Assembly (NCBI RefSeq): GCF_016082275.1
Contig: NZ_MOWM01000009.1
Coordinates: 1 to 64,000, forward strand
DNA length: 64,000 nucleotides
DNA from: Variovorax sp. E3
Lineage (GTDB): Bacteria; Pseudomonadota; Gammaproteobacteria; Burkholderiales; Burkholderiaceae_C
Direction: 5' to 3'
The translations under genes were made by a program, and so were the position numbers. Of this stretch, positions 25,939 to 34,974 are shown one piece after another; the stretch's first letter is position 1, and every line of letters begins with the position of its first letter. Under the pieces are notes generated by a model that saw nothing but the letters and a program-made list of their open reading frames with translations, was not told the DNA's origin and did no database searches.

Positions 25939-26705
25939 ATCTCAGGGAACAACCGATTCACAGCGACGTCGCGACCGTTCTGTCGCCCGCCACACGCGAG
26001 AAACTGTCGCAGGTGGGGACGGCGAACATTGCCAACTCGCTGCTCAGGCGCGGGTTCCGCAACGCCTACCTGTTGGGGCTGCATCCGGTTTCCGGAATGC
26101 AGGAGTCGATGGTGGGACCGGCCTACACGCTGCGCTTCATGCCGGCGCGCGAGGACATCGACACCATGGCCAATTACGGCCGTGACGACAACCTGCACCG
26201 CCGCGCCGTGGAGGAGTGTCCGCCCGGCCACGTGCTGGTGATCGACACGGGCGGATGCGTGCGCTCGGCTGCCGCGGGCGACCTGATGGCGTTGCGCATG
26301 CGCCAGCGCGGTGTGGCAGGCGTGGTCACCGATGGAGGCTTCCGGGACACGCCCGGTATCCGCGCCACGAACCTGCCGGCCTACCAGCGCCAGGCCGCGC
26401 CACCGGCTACCCCCATTGCCATGCACCCGGTCGAGCTCAATGGCCCGGTGGGCTGCGCGGACGTGGCGGTGTACCCGGGCGATGTGCTGGTGGGCGATGC
26501 CGAGGGCGTGGTGGTGATTCCGCTGCACCTGGTTGACGAGATCGCCCAGGAAGCACTGGAGGCGGTCGATTACGAGCGCTTCGCGGCACTGCACATCTCG
26601 CGCGGGCGCCCGATCTTCGGATTGTTTCCGGCGACCCCGGAAAGCCGCAAGGAATACGACGGCTGGGTCGCGGCCGGGCGTCCCTCACTGGAGGTTCTGC
26701 AATGA
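25935..26705 (+). CDS. RraA-family aldolase/decarboxylase-like protein
   Basis: A 256-residue member of the RraA fold. DLMALRMRQRGVAGVVTDGGFRDTPGI includes the G-x(20)-R-D arrangement that binds metal and pyruvate enolate in 4-hydroxy-4-methyl-2-oxoglutarate aldolases, and VYPGDVLVGDAEGVVVIP is the second conserved block. Plant- and bacteria-type relatives finish aromatic degradation by retro-aldol cleavage to pyruvate or by oxaloacetate decarboxylation. It overlaps the RidA gene by 4 bp. The regulatory RNase E inhibitor role of E. coli RraA is unlikely in this context. Confidence 0.82.
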   Translation: MNLREQPIHSDVATVLSPATREKLSQVGTANIANSLLRRGFRNAYLLGLHPVSGMQESMVGPAYTLRFMPAREDIDTMANYGRDDNLHRRAVEECPPGHVLVIDTGGCVRSAAAGDLMALRMRQRGVAGVVTDGGFRDTPGIRATNLPAYQRQAAPPATPIAMHPVELNGPVGCADVAVYPGDVLVGDAEGVVVIPLHLVDEIAQEALEAVDYERFAALHISRGRPIFGLFPATPESRKEYDGWVAAGRPSLEVLQ

Positions 26706-27127
26706 ATGCGCCCAACGAAGCCACGATGAAGACCCTTGAACTGCTGATCCGCACGCAGGAGCTCGATCCGGCCAAGTGGATCGACTTTTCCGAGTACGGA
26801 TTTCGCCAGTACTTTCTCTGGAAGAACGCGGACACCGGGGCCAGCATCGCCTTGCTGGAGTACCAGAAGGGCGGCCGCATCCCCGTGAAGCACTCGCATG
26901 CGTCCAACCAGTTCATGTACTGCCTGGAAGGCGACTACGAGTACACGGACAGCCAGCTCCGGCTGACTGCGGGTTCTTTCTACATGAACCCGAAGGACCA
27001 TCCGCACGGCCCCACCGTCGCGCACGAGCGCAGTGTGCTGATCGAAATCTACGACGGCCCCCACTACTACGAGAAGCCGGCGTTCCACACGGACCAGTCC
27101 ATCTCCGGCTTCCTTTCCAAAACCTGA
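26702..27127 (+). CDS. Cupin-domain protein
   Basis: A 141-residue single cupin. Metal-ligand motif 1 is KHSHASNQFMYCLEGDYEY and motif 2 is GSFYMNPKDHPHGP, both with conserved histidines. Such small cupins act as isomerases, decarboxylases or dioxygenases in catabolic operons. It overlaps the RraA-like gene by 4 bp, so it is part of the same transcript. The exact reaction is not clear. Confidence 0.82.
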   Translation: MNAPNEATMKTLELLIRTQELDPAKWIDFSEYGFRQYFLWKNADTGASIALLEYQKGGRIPVKHSHASNQFMYCLEGDYEYTDSQLRLTAGSFYMNPKDHPHGPTVAHERSVLIEIYDGPHYYEKPAFHTDQSISGFLSKT

Positions 27128-27140
27128 GGAACTCACTCAA

Positions 27141-28670
27141 ATGTTCGACACGCAAGAAGTGCTGCGCCAATTCGGCATCCAGCCAATTCACGCCGGCGCC
27201 TGCTCCGGCCCCCAGGGCTGGAGCACAACCGAAGACCGCGTACGCATCGACGCGGTCAATCCGGCCGACGAAACGGTGACCGCCCGCGTTGCCGGTGCGA
27301 ATGCCGTCGACTACGAGAAGGTAGTGGCCGCGGCAGCCGCCATGCAGCAGTCCTGGCGCATGGTGCCGGCACCTCGGCGCGGTGAACTGGTGCTGCGCAT
27401 CGGACAGCTGGCAACCGAACACCTCGAAGGCCTGGCGGCCGTCGTCGCGCTCGACACGGGCAAGTCGCTGATGGAGGCCCGGTCCGAAGTGAAAGAGCTG
27501 GTCGACATGGCGACCTTCGCCGCGGGCCAGTCGCGCATGCTCTACGGTTTCACGCAGCAGTCGCAGCGCGCAAAGCACCGCATGTACGACCAGTGGCTTC
27601 CGCTCGGCGTGGTCGGCGTCATCTCGGCCTACAACTTCCCCGCGGCCGTGTGGGCTCAGAACGGCTTCCTGGCCGCGATCGGCGGCAACACGGTGGTCTG
27701 GAAGCCGAGTCCGAAGGTGCCGCTCACGGCCCTGGCGCTTCAGCACCTGAGCAACATCGCCATGCAGGAAATGGGTTTCGAAGGCGTTTTCACGCTCTTC
27801 ATTCCACAGAGCAATGAGCTCGCCGAACTGCTCGTGGCCGACGCGCGCGTCGCACTGGTCTCGTTCACCGGATCCACCACGGTGGGCCGCAAGGTGGCCA
27901 ACGTCGTGGGCCGCACGCTCGGGCGACGCTACATGCTGGAATGCTCCGGCAACAACGGCTGCATCGTGGACGAAACGGCAGACCTCAAGCTGGCCGCGCG
28001 CAGCATCACCTTCGGCGCCGTGGGCACGACCGGGCAGCGCTGTACCAGCACGCGCCGGGTGATCGTGCATCGTTCCGTCGAAGGCGAGCTCGTGGAGTTG
28101 CTGAAGAAGTCCTTTGCGCAGATCCGGATCGGCGACCCGCGCGAGCCCGGCGTCGTGGTCGGGCCGCTCGTGGACAAAGCCGCCGTGGGCCACTTCGAAA
28201 GCGCGGTGCGCGACGCGACTGCATCGGGCGGCCAAGTCGTTTTCGGCGGCCGGCGCATCGACCGCCCCGGCCACTACGTGGAGCCCACGCTCATCACCCG
28301 GGTTCGCCCGGAGTGGCCTTGCGTGCAGCACGAAACATTTGCGCCCATCGTGTACGTGGTCGCTTACGACTCCATCGAGGAGGCCATCGACATCCACAAC
28401 GGCGTGCCCCAGGGCCTGGCGTCCGGCATCCACAGCACGAACCTGGGCAACATCGAACTGTTCCTCTCGGCCGCGGGCAGCGATTGCGGTATTGCCAAGG
28501 TCAACATGGGAACGACGGGCGCCGACATCGGTGCGGCGTTCGGCGGCGAAAAGGAGACGGGCGGCGGTCGAACGGCCGGGTCCGATGCCTGGAAAGGCTA
28601 CATGCGCCGGCAGAGCGTGTGCATCAACTGGGGCGGCGAGTCGCCCTGGGACAGCCGGCTCAAACTCTGA
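27141..28670 (+). CDS. Aldehyde dehydrogenase, ALDH7-like
   Basis: NAD(P)-dependent aldehyde dehydrogenase, 509 residues. The catalytic cysteine is Cys301 in GTTGQRCTSTRR, the general base glutamate lies in MLECSGNNGC, and the cofactor loop is VSFTGSTTVGRK. GQRCTSTRR is characteristic of the ALDH7 (alpha-aminoadipic semialdehyde) group rather than the classical GQ-x-C-x-A type. In a ring-cleavage pathway it would oxidise a semialdehyde intermediate to the acid. Confidence 0.92.
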   Translation: MFDTQEVLRQFGIQPIHAGACSGPQGWSTTEDRVRIDAVNPADETVTARVAGANAVDYEKVVAAAAAMQQSWRMVPAPRRGELVLRIGQLATEHLEGLAAVVALDTGKSLMEARSEVKELVDMATFAAGQSRMLYGFTQQSQRAKHRMYDQWLPLGVVGVISAYNFPAAVWAQNGFLAAIGGNTVVWKPSPKVPLTALALQHLSNIAMQEMGFEGVFTLFIPQSNELAELLVADARVALVSFTGSTTVGRKVANVVGRTLGRRYMLECSGNNGCIVDETADLKLAARSITFGAVGTTGQRCTSTRRVIVHRSVEGELVELLKKSFAQIRIGDPREPGVVVGPLVDKAAVGHFESAVRDATASGGQVVFGGRRIDRPGHYVEPTLITRVRPEWPCVQHETFAPIVYVVAYDSIEEAIDIHNGVPQGLASGIHSTNLGNIELFLSAAGSDCGIAKVNMGTTGADIGAAFGGEKETGGGRTAGSDAWKGYMRRQSVCINWGGESPWDSRLKL

Positions 28671-28679
28671 GGACAATTC

Positions 28680-29585
28680 TTGAAACTAGGAACTGTTGAA
28701 CTGCGCACCGGCGAGGAGCGCCTTGCCTGTCTGCGCGCGGACGGCAACGTCGTGATAGCTCCGCGTGAGTTCAGTGACATGCAGCGCGTGATCGACGCAT
28801 GCGACACCGCCGTTCCGGCATTGCGCAAGCTTTGCGAGTCCGCGCGCTCCGAAGTCACCGCGCTCTCCGAGTTGCGGCTTCTGTCTCCGATCCGCCGCTT
28901 GCGCCGCGACGTGCTGTGCACGGGTTGGAACTACTGGGACCACTTCTACGAGAGCGATGGCAAGCGCGAAGGGCAGGACGTCCCGAAACCCGAAGCCCCG
29001 ACCTTTTTCACCAAGGGACCGGATGTCCTGATCGGGCCGCACGACGACATCGCGTACGACCCCGTCATTTCCGGGAAGTGGGACTACGAGGCCGAGATTG
29101 CGCTTGTCATCGGCAAGGAGGGGCGCAGCATCCCTTGCGAGCACGCGATGTCGCACGTGTTCGGCTACTGCCTTGCCAACGACGTCTCCCAGCGCGACCT
29201 GCAACGCCGGCACGGCGGCCAGTGGCTCAAAGGAAAGAGCATCGACGGCACCATGCCCCTCGGCCCGTGGCTCACGCTGCGCGACGACGTCGAACTGGCG
29301 AATGTCACTCTCGAGTGCGAATTGAACGGCGCCGTCATGCAGCAGGCGAGTGCATCGCAGATGGCATTCGGCATTGCCGAGCTGGTGAGCGAACTCTCGT
29401 TTGGAATGACCCTGAGGCCCGGCGACGTGCTCCTCACCGGCACCCCCAGCGGGATCGGCAACGCACGAACACCGCCGGTGTTCCTCAAGGCGGGCGATCT
29501 GGTGGTCGTCCGCGCGACCGGTCTGGGAGAACTGAGAAACCGGCTCGTCGCCAAAGACTTGGCTTTCTATGAGACCCCCGCCTGA
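28680..29585 (+). CDS. Fumarylacetoacetate hydrolase-family enzyme
   Basis: A 301-residue FAH-family protein. The metal site is GKWDYEAEIALVIGKEG, with the later DGTMPLGPWL and LLTGTPSGIG motifs, all present. Relatives include 2-oxopent-4-enoate hydratases, oxalocrotonate decarboxylases and C-C hydrolases, the usual last steps after meta ring cleavage. The start is TTG at 28680 behind CTGAGGACAATTC; no ATG is better placed. It lies 9 bp after the aldehyde dehydrogenase. Confidence 0.88.
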   Translation: MKLGTVELRTGEERLACLRADGNVVIAPREFSDMQRVIDACDTAVPALRKLCESARSEVTALSELRLLSPIRRLRRDVLCTGWNYWDHFYESDGKREGQDVPKPEAPTFFTKGPDVLIGPHDDIAYDPVISGKWDYEAEIALVIGKEGRSIPCEHAMSHVFGYCLANDVSQRDLQRRHGGQWLKGKSIDGTMPLGPWLTLRDDVELANVTLECELNGAVMQQASASQMAFGIAELVSELSFGMTLRPGDVLLTGTPSGIGNARTPPVFLKAGDLVVVRATGLGELRNRLVAKDLAFYETPA

Positions 29586-29619
29586 CATCCCCCATCCAAT
29601 GAAACCAAAGGAATTTTGC

Positions 29620-30153
29620 ATGCCCACCATTGCAGTCGTCTTCCACTCCGGCTACGGCCACACCCAGCGCATGGCGCAGGCGGTGGCGCAAGGCGCCGGC
29701 GCGGAACTCATCGCCATCGACGCCGAGGGCAACCTGCCGGCCGGCGGCTGGGAGCAGCTCAAGGCGGCCGACGCCATCATCTTCGGCACACCCACCTACA
29801 TGGGCAGCGTCAGCTGGCAGTTCAAGAAATTCGCCGATGCCTCATCCAAGTACTGGTATGCGCAGGAATGGAAAGACAAGATTGCCGCCGGCTTCACCAA
29901 CAGCGCCGGCGTGAACGGCGACAAGCAGTCGACGCTCACCGCGCTGTTCACGATGGCCATGCAGCACGGGATGATCTGGGTCAGCCAGGGGCTGATGCCG
30001 AGCAACACCAAAGACGCGAAGCGCAATGACGTGAACTATCTCGTCTCCTTCAGCGGCGCCATCGCGCAGTCGCCTTCCGACGCGGGCGCGGCGAGATGGC
30101 AGCGGGCGACCTGGAGACGGCGCGCCTGTTCGGCGAGCGCGTGGCGTCGGTGA
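29620..30153 (+). CDS. WrbA-like flavodoxin/quinone reductase, frameshifted C-terminus
   Basis: FMN-binding NAD(P)H:quinone oxidoreductase type. IAVVFHSGYGHTQRMAQAV is the phosphate loop, FGTPTYMGSVSWQFKKFAD the second FMN loop. The present frame gives 177 residues, ending in an Arg-rich tail. A shift near 30085-30090 into another frame reads GEMAAGDLETARLFGERV, the normal WrbA ending, to a stop at 30198-30200 (about 193 residues). One lost base in a GC run explains this. It may recycle quinones formed during ring oxidation. Confidence 0.85.
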   Translation: MPTIAVVFHSGYGHTQRMAQAVAQGAGAELIAIDAEGNLPAGGWEQLKAADAIIFGTPTYMGSVSWQFKKFADASSKYWYAQEWKDKIAAGFTNSAGVNGDKQSTLTALFTMAMQHGMIWVSQGLMPSNTKDAKRNDVNYLVSFSGAIAQSPSDAGAARWQRATWRRRACSASAWRR

Positions 30154-30263
30154 CGGCCCGGATGGCCGCCGCGCAGCATTCGGACACCGCGCCCGCTTGA
30201 TCGCCGGGGCCATCACGCTGCCTTGAAGCGATTTCCTCTCGACAACCATCAGGAGCAATGCGA

Positions 30264-31256
30264 GTGAAAACGCCCGCCATCGTCAACCGCCGAACCGCGC
30301 TGCTCGCAGCCGCCTGTTGCCTCCCGGGGGCGGCGGCTTTCGCGCAGGAGCCGCGGTTCCCCTCGCGGCCCGTGCGATTGATCAGCCCATTCCCCGTTGG
30401 CAGCGGGCCCGACGCAGTGGCGCGTCTCGTCGCGGACAAGCTTGCACGCGCCTGGGGCCAACCGGTCGCGGTAGAGAACAGGCCGGGCGGCAATGGGTTC
30501 ATCGCCATCAACGCCTTCAAGCGCGGCGCCACCGACGGGCACGACTTGATCCATCTGGAGAATGTGCACCTGACGGCGTACCCGTATCTCTTCAAGAGGC
30601 TGCCCTTCGACGGCAACAGGGATTTCGAACTCATCGCCCCGCTGTTCAAGACCTATTTCTTCATCACTACTTCGGCCAACAGCAAGTACCGCGACGTGGC
30701 CGACCTGGTCGCCGATGCCAAGGCGAACCCGGGCGGGCTCAGTTATGGCTCCTGGTCGGTCGGCAATCCTGCACACCTGGGGTCGGCACTCTTCGAGACG
30801 ATGACGGGCACCGAAATGCAGCACGTCGTCTACAAGGAAACGAGTCAGCTTTACAGCGGTGTTGCCAACGGGGAACTGACCTTCGCCTTGGGCACCAGCG
30901 CCACGGCGGGCGCGCTCTATCGGGCCGGAAAGCTCAAGTTTCTTGCGATCGCGGCTCCCCGCAGGCTCGCGGCATACAAGGACGTGCCCACGGTCGCGGA
31001 AGCAGGCGGGCCCGCCGGGTTCGAAGTCAGCGGTTGGACCGCTTTTGCCGCGCCGCGCGGCGTATCCCCGGCGGTGCTGGAAAAGATCCGCCGCGATGTC
31101 GCCAAGGCCCTGAGCGAGCAGGATGTTCGCGACAAGCTCGCTGCTTTGGGCTACGAGCCCTTTTCTGCCACCCCCTCGGAATTCGCCCGGCATATTTCCG
31201 CCGAATCATCCAGGTTCGCCGAAGTCATCAAGAAAGTAGGCGCGCATCTGGACTGA
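30264..31256 (+). CDS. Tripartite tricarboxylate transporter receptor (Bug family)
   Basis: Periplasmic substrate receptor, 330 residues from GTG 30264; an ATG at 30258 is only three bases from AGGAG and so too close. Signal peptide RTALLAAACCLPGAAAFAQ. Mature part: FPSRPVRLISPFPVGSGPDAV and VENRPGGNGFIA, both diagnostic of Bug receptors, then ALGTSATAGALYRAGKLKFL. No TctAB membrane genes are nearby, as is usual in Burkholderiales, where these receptors are highly expanded orphans. It closes the plus-strand cluster. Confidence 0.92.
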   Translation: MKTPAIVNRRTALLAAACCLPGAAAFAQEPRFPSRPVRLISPFPVGSGPDAVARLVADKLARAWGQPVAVENRPGGNGFIAINAFKRGATDGHDLIHLENVHLTAYPYLFKRLPFDGNRDFELIAPLFKTYFFITTSANSKYRDVADLVADAKANPGGLSYGSWSVGNPAHLGSALFETMTGTEMQHVVYKETSQLYSGVANGELTFALGTSATAGALYRAGKLKFLAIAAPRRLAAYKDVPTVAEAGGPAGFEVSGWTAFAAPRGVSPAVLEKIRRDVAKALSEQDVRDKLAALGYEPFSATPSEFARHISAESSRFAEVIKKVGAHLD

Positions 31257-31297
31257 CGCGTCCGCTTTCAAGGCTCGGGCTCGGGCTTGTGCTGGCG

Positions 31298-32428
31298 CTA
31301 TTGCCTGATCTTGCCCGTGCTGCTGACGATCGAGAGTTCGACGTACCTCGAGCCGACATGCATCCCCGGCTTGAAGGCGACGACATAGTCGCCCGCGTCA
31401 TAGTTGCCAATGCTTTCGAGCGTCGCGGGCATGGCTTCACGGGTGACCTTCGCGTTCTGGCGCCGAACCGCTTCCACAATCACCTTGGCCGCGATGAAAC
31501 CCTCCATCATGGCGAAACTCACCGGCAGGTCCAGCTTGCCGGCCCGTTCGGCGGCGTCGTTGAGCTCCTTCGCGAGTCGGCTTGAAATCCGATAGGGGCT
31601 GGGCGTTACTTGAGCAATTGCCACGCCTTGCAGCTGCTCCTTGCCAAGTCGCTTGGACAGTTGCTCGACATCGGCATTGGAGCTTGCGAACAGTTGCGCA
31701 GACCCGCCGCTCGCGCGGTATTGCTCGATGAATGCGGCCGCGGGGGCGCCATTGGACACCATGATGATCGCCTGCGGCGATGCTTTGGCGAACACTTCGA
31801 CTGCGCGAGCGACACGGGTGGTGCCTGGCGGATAGGAGGCCTTGGCCATGATGGCCACGTGTGCCTTTGCCGCCGCTTCGTCTGATGCCGCAATGACTCC
31901 TGCGGCATCCGGGCCGTCTTCATAGAAAAGACCCAAGCGGGTGATCCCTATCGTGGCAAGGTGTTGCGCGATCTTGCCGATTTCGTCGTGCAGACCAGCG
32001 CGGATGCTATACAGGTAAGGTGTACTGGCGCGCAGGTCGGTCGCGCGGTATCCCAGCAGTGCAATCTTGTTTTTTTCCAGGATGCCGGACTCCACGAGGC
32101 TGGTGATGTTCCGATTCCCGAAATAGCCGGCCAGCACGAGCGGCCGTTCTTCGGCAATGAGTCGCCGGGTCGCGTTGACCGTATCTTCCGGCCGGCCGCC
32201 GTCGTCTCGAGTTGCCAAGGTGAAAGTGTTGCCGTTCGCGCCTCCCGCCTTGTTGACGGTGTCGAAAAGCAGTTGCATGCCAGCGGCATACGCACGCCCC
32301 TGACCCGCCTCGAGACCCGACATCGGGCCCACTTGGCCCACAACGATCTGACCGCCTTGGGCAACCGTCATGAATACGGCGGTGGCGACGGCCAACGAGA
32401 GGCGCACCGAGCGAGGGGTAGATTGCAC
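31298..32428 (-). CDS. Branched-chain-type ABC substrate-binding protein, orphan
   Basis: A 376-residue LivK-like receptor on the opposite strand to the cluster, converging with the Bug receptor gene. Start GTG 32428 (VQSTPRSVRLS) was chosen because CAGAAGG precedes it and a signal peptide follows (RLSLAVATAVFMTVAQGGQ). The mature part shows VVGQVGPMSGLEAGQGRAYA and TRDDGGRPEDTVNATRRLI. A longer frame exists upstream, to 32572, but lacks a better start. No permease genes accompany it. Confidence 0.85.
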   Translation of the reverse strand: MQSTPRSVRLSLAVATAVFMTVAQGGQIVVGQVGPMSGLEAGQGRAYAAGMQLLFDTVNKAGGANGNTFTLATRDDGGRPEDTVNATRRLIAEERPLVLAGYFGNRNITSLVESGILEKNKIALLGYRATDLRASTPYLYSIRAGLHDEIGKIAQHLATIGITRLGLFYEDGPDAAGVIAASDEAAAKAHVAIMAKASYPPGTTRVARAVEVFAKASPQAIIMVSNGAPAAAFIEQYRASGGSAQLFASSNADVEQLSKRLGKEQLQGVAIAQVTPSPYRISSRLAKELNDAAERAGKLDLPVSFAMMEGFIAAKVIVEAVRRQNAKVTREAMPATLESIGNYDAGDYVVAFKPGMHVGSRYVELSIVSSTGKIRQ

Positions 32429-32588
32429 TTGAGATACCTTCTGTGTGACGACATCGACCTGATGCGTCAACGGGTCCGCAATCAGAGCCCCAGTGGAAAA
32501 GAAGCGATTGTTGCCAGGTCCCTCCTTCACATCCAATGAGTTTGTCGGAGACCGACATAACTGCCCTGGCATGATCCCAATGGCAGTG

Positions 32589-32815
32589 ACCTGCCCGGTT
32601 TCTTCGAGACATCAATTTCCAGGAAGACGCTCCCGCCCGAAGAGGAGCCCATGAAGAAGAGCCGATTGAGCCAAGAACAGATGGTCGCCATCCTGCGTGA
32701 AGCGGATCGCACCACGGTGGCCGAGGCGGTCAAGAAAAGCGAGGTCGGCGACGCCACCATCAATGCCTGGCGCAAACACTTCGACCAGATGGAAGCGACC
32801 GACGTCAAGCGTTGA
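32589..32815 (+). pseudogene. IS3-family OrfA fragment with possible left end
   Basis: ATG at 32651 opens a 54-residue piece (MKKSRLSQEQMVAILREADR ... WRKHFDQMEATDVKR) matching the N-terminus of IS3-family OrfA (HTH) proteins of the IS407 type, then stops early. TGACCTGCCCGGTTTC at 32589 has the TG-start expected of an IS3-family terminal repeat. The rest of OrfA and its OrfB are missing. Confidence 0.75.
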
Positions 32816-33040
32816 CGGCGCTGCCTGGTCAGCGTCGCCTGCAGCCGGCGGTAGCCATCGCAGCGGTGGTTCAGGTCGAAGATGTCGATGATGGTTTGCC
32901 GCAGCGCGGCGTGCTTGTCTGCCACCTTCACATGCGCTCGATGGTAGAGGTACGGGCTGCGCGCCAGATCCAATTGGGCAAGGAGCGCTGGCAGCGCATA
33001 GGGCTCTTTGAGGTCGCCAACCAGCATCCTCGATTCCGGA
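32816..33040 (-). pseudogene. IS3-family OrfB fragment, opposite strand
   Basis: Reads VGDLKEPYALPALLAQLDLA, then RSPYLYH, DKHAALRQTI and GYRRLQATL on the minus strand, the N-terminal part of an IS150-type OrfB transposase before its DDE domain. It abuts the OrfA fragment tail to tail and comes from a different IS group, so two insertions were recombined or nested. No DDE residues remain; inactive. Confidence 0.7.
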
Positions 33041-33175
33041 GATGGCATGGTCCGCCCACCTACAGTTCCGCGGTTGAAGTGAGGCATCTGCCCAGCAGGA
33101 TGGGGTCTCGCGGAGGCGGAACCAGCGTGCCAAAGTGGAGGTTCAACGTAACCACTTAACCTGGAGGCCCCAAGC

Positions 33176-33632
33176 ATGCAATCTATCGCAAATCTGCCGG
33201 TTATTGGCCTGGATCTGGCGAAGTCGGTGTTCCAACTGCACATCGTCGATGCAGATACGGGCGAGATCCAATGGCGTCAGATCAAACGCGCGAGACTCAC
33301 CGAGTTCTTCACCAAGTGCGTTCCAAGCCTGGTCGCCATGGAAGCGTGTGGCGCCTCCCACCACTGGGCTGGAACAATTCGGCAACCGGGTCTCGAGGTC
33401 AGGCTTCTGCCGGCTCAGCATGTCAAGGCATTCTTGCTTCGCGACAAGACAGATGCGATGGATGCCCAAGCGATATGGGTGGCGGCTCAACAGCCGCACA
33501 TTCATTGCGTGCCCGTCAAGACGGAACGTCAACAAGCCTGCATGGCGCTGCACGGGATGCGTCGCCAGCTTATGAAGATGCGCATCATGCAGACCAATGC
33601 GTTGCGAGGGATCTTGGCCGAGTTCGGAGTCG
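33176..33632 (+). pseudogene. IS110-family transposase, 5' half only
   Basis: The DEDD-type domain is recognisable: VIGLDLAKSVFQLHIVDADT, VAMEACGASHHW, and LRDKTDAMDAQAIW. Similarity ends after ILAEFGV, about 150 residues in, where non-homologous sequence takes over; the C-terminal serine-containing domain is absent. AACCTGGAGGCCCCAAGC before the ATG is a good ribosome binding site. The element cannot move by itself. Confidence 0.85.
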
Positions 33633-33785
33633 CGAGCCGAAGCTTGCCGACCCGGACGCACGCACGGGGCGGCCCAAACGCGCGACGAACGGCGAATCGC
33701 CCTGGGAGGGAAGGCTCGGCGAGGCTGTCAGGGTGTAGGCGGGCCGCAGCGCGCGGCCTGCTCAAAAGCGCAGATGGGCGCGATC

Positions 33786-34709
33786 TCAGGTCTTGCCGTG
33801 GAACTGGTCGCGGTATTGCGAAGGGGACATCTTGAGCACGCGAACGAAGGCCCTTCGCATGACCTCTTCCGACGAGAAGCCGCAGTGCGATGCCACCGCC
33901 TTGAGCGACAGCAGCGTGTTTTCGATGGCAATGCAGGCCGTCTCGATGCGCAGAAGTTCGACCGCGCGCGCAGGCGTGATGCCCGTGGCGCGTCGGTAGA
34001 AGCGCGCGAACGTGCGCTGCGTCATGGCCAGCCGCCGCGCAAGGCGCTCGTTGGTCAGCGGTTGGCGCGGATGCTGGACGATCCAACGGTGCAGCGCCAG
34101 CACGCGCTCGTCATCGCGCCCTTCGCCGGGAAAGCCGGTGCGAAACCGCCGGGGCGTTCCAAGGCGATCCGCAGAAGGCGAAAGGCGCTGCGCGATCTGC
34201 GCTGCGAGCGCCTGGCCGCAGTCATGCGCCACGATGTGAAGTGCCAGTTCCATCCCCGACGCGGCGGCGATCATGTCGATGCCGTCCGGCGATCCGACTT
34301 GCGACGCGCGCGCGCTCGCCGCTTGCCCCACGACGAATCCTTCCTCGCCGATCGAAGCCAGCGAGCGGATCCGTTCGCTTTGGCGCGCGATCCACTCCAC
34401 CACCTGTTGCTGACCCAGCGAGAGGTTGCGCACTGCGCGGACGGCGCCATGTCCGCCAGCGACGATGAAGCGATCCACCGGCCGCTGCGGTTCGTCGGGC
34501 AGCGCCGCAACATGCAGTGCGGCCTCGCCGTTGCTGTGCACCGGGCCGGCCCGCGTCGCAAACGTGCGTACGGCGTAGTGCGGCGGCGTTTGCGCGTCAT
34601 GGCACGCCTGGCGATCGAGCGTCTCGTTGGCCAGATCGAAGGTGCGCATGGCGGCGCTGGCCTCGAACAGGTCGAAGCCTTCCAGCAGAACGATCCACAC
34701 CTCTGGCAT
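33786..34709 (-). CDS. GlxA-type AraC-family regulator
   Basis: A 307-residue regulator with an N-terminal DJ-1/PfpI-like domain (PEVWIVLLEGFDLFEASAAM; RFIVAGGHGA) and a C-terminal AraC DNA-binding domain (LARRLAMTQRTFARFYRR; KAVASHCGFSSEEVMRRAF). The ATG at 34709 was chosen because the DJ-1 domain begins directly there; a longer frame upstream adds only basic, disordered sequence. GlxA-like proteins often control amine or quaternary amine catabolism, but the target here is unknown. It sits between the IS fragments and luxR. Confidence 0.88.
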   Translation of the reverse strand: MPEVWIVLLEGFDLFEASAAMRTFDLANETLDRQACHDAQTPPHYAVRTFATRAGPVHSNGEAALHVAALPDEPQRPVDRFIVAGGHGAVRAVRNLSLGQQQVVEWIARQSERIRSLASIGEEGFVVGQAASARASQVGSPDGIDMIAAASGMELALHIVAHDCGQALAAQIAQRLSPSADRLGTPRRFRTGFPGEGRDDERVLALHRWIVQHPRQPLTNERLARRLAMTQRTFARFYRRATGITPARAVELLRIETACIAIENTLLSLKAVASHCGFSSEEVMRRAFVRVLKMSPSQYRDQFHGKT

Positions 34710-34974
34710 CGGTGTGCGCGCTACCGGGACCGCGCCGCAGGCTCGGCGCACATCCTGATGCCGCGCGCATCGCAATGGAAGCTTTGGTTCCAAGCGCTTG
34801 GCGTGGACCGCTCGGCGTGGCAGGAACAATGGAAGATTTGTCGCTGCGGTCCCACGCTGGTCTCCTTAGACTTTTGATCTTAGGCCGCGGCCGTGCGCTT
34901 GCCTACAAACCTGAAGGCGCAGCGCATTCCACGCGGCTTTTCCTGGGGTTCGTGCCCCCGATGAAAGGTGGAAG

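Noticed and set aside
33176..33835. Full-length transposase of 219 residues
   Set aside because: Only the first ~150 residues are IS110-like. The rest is unrelated Arg-rich sequence, and the C-terminal catalytic serine domain is missing.
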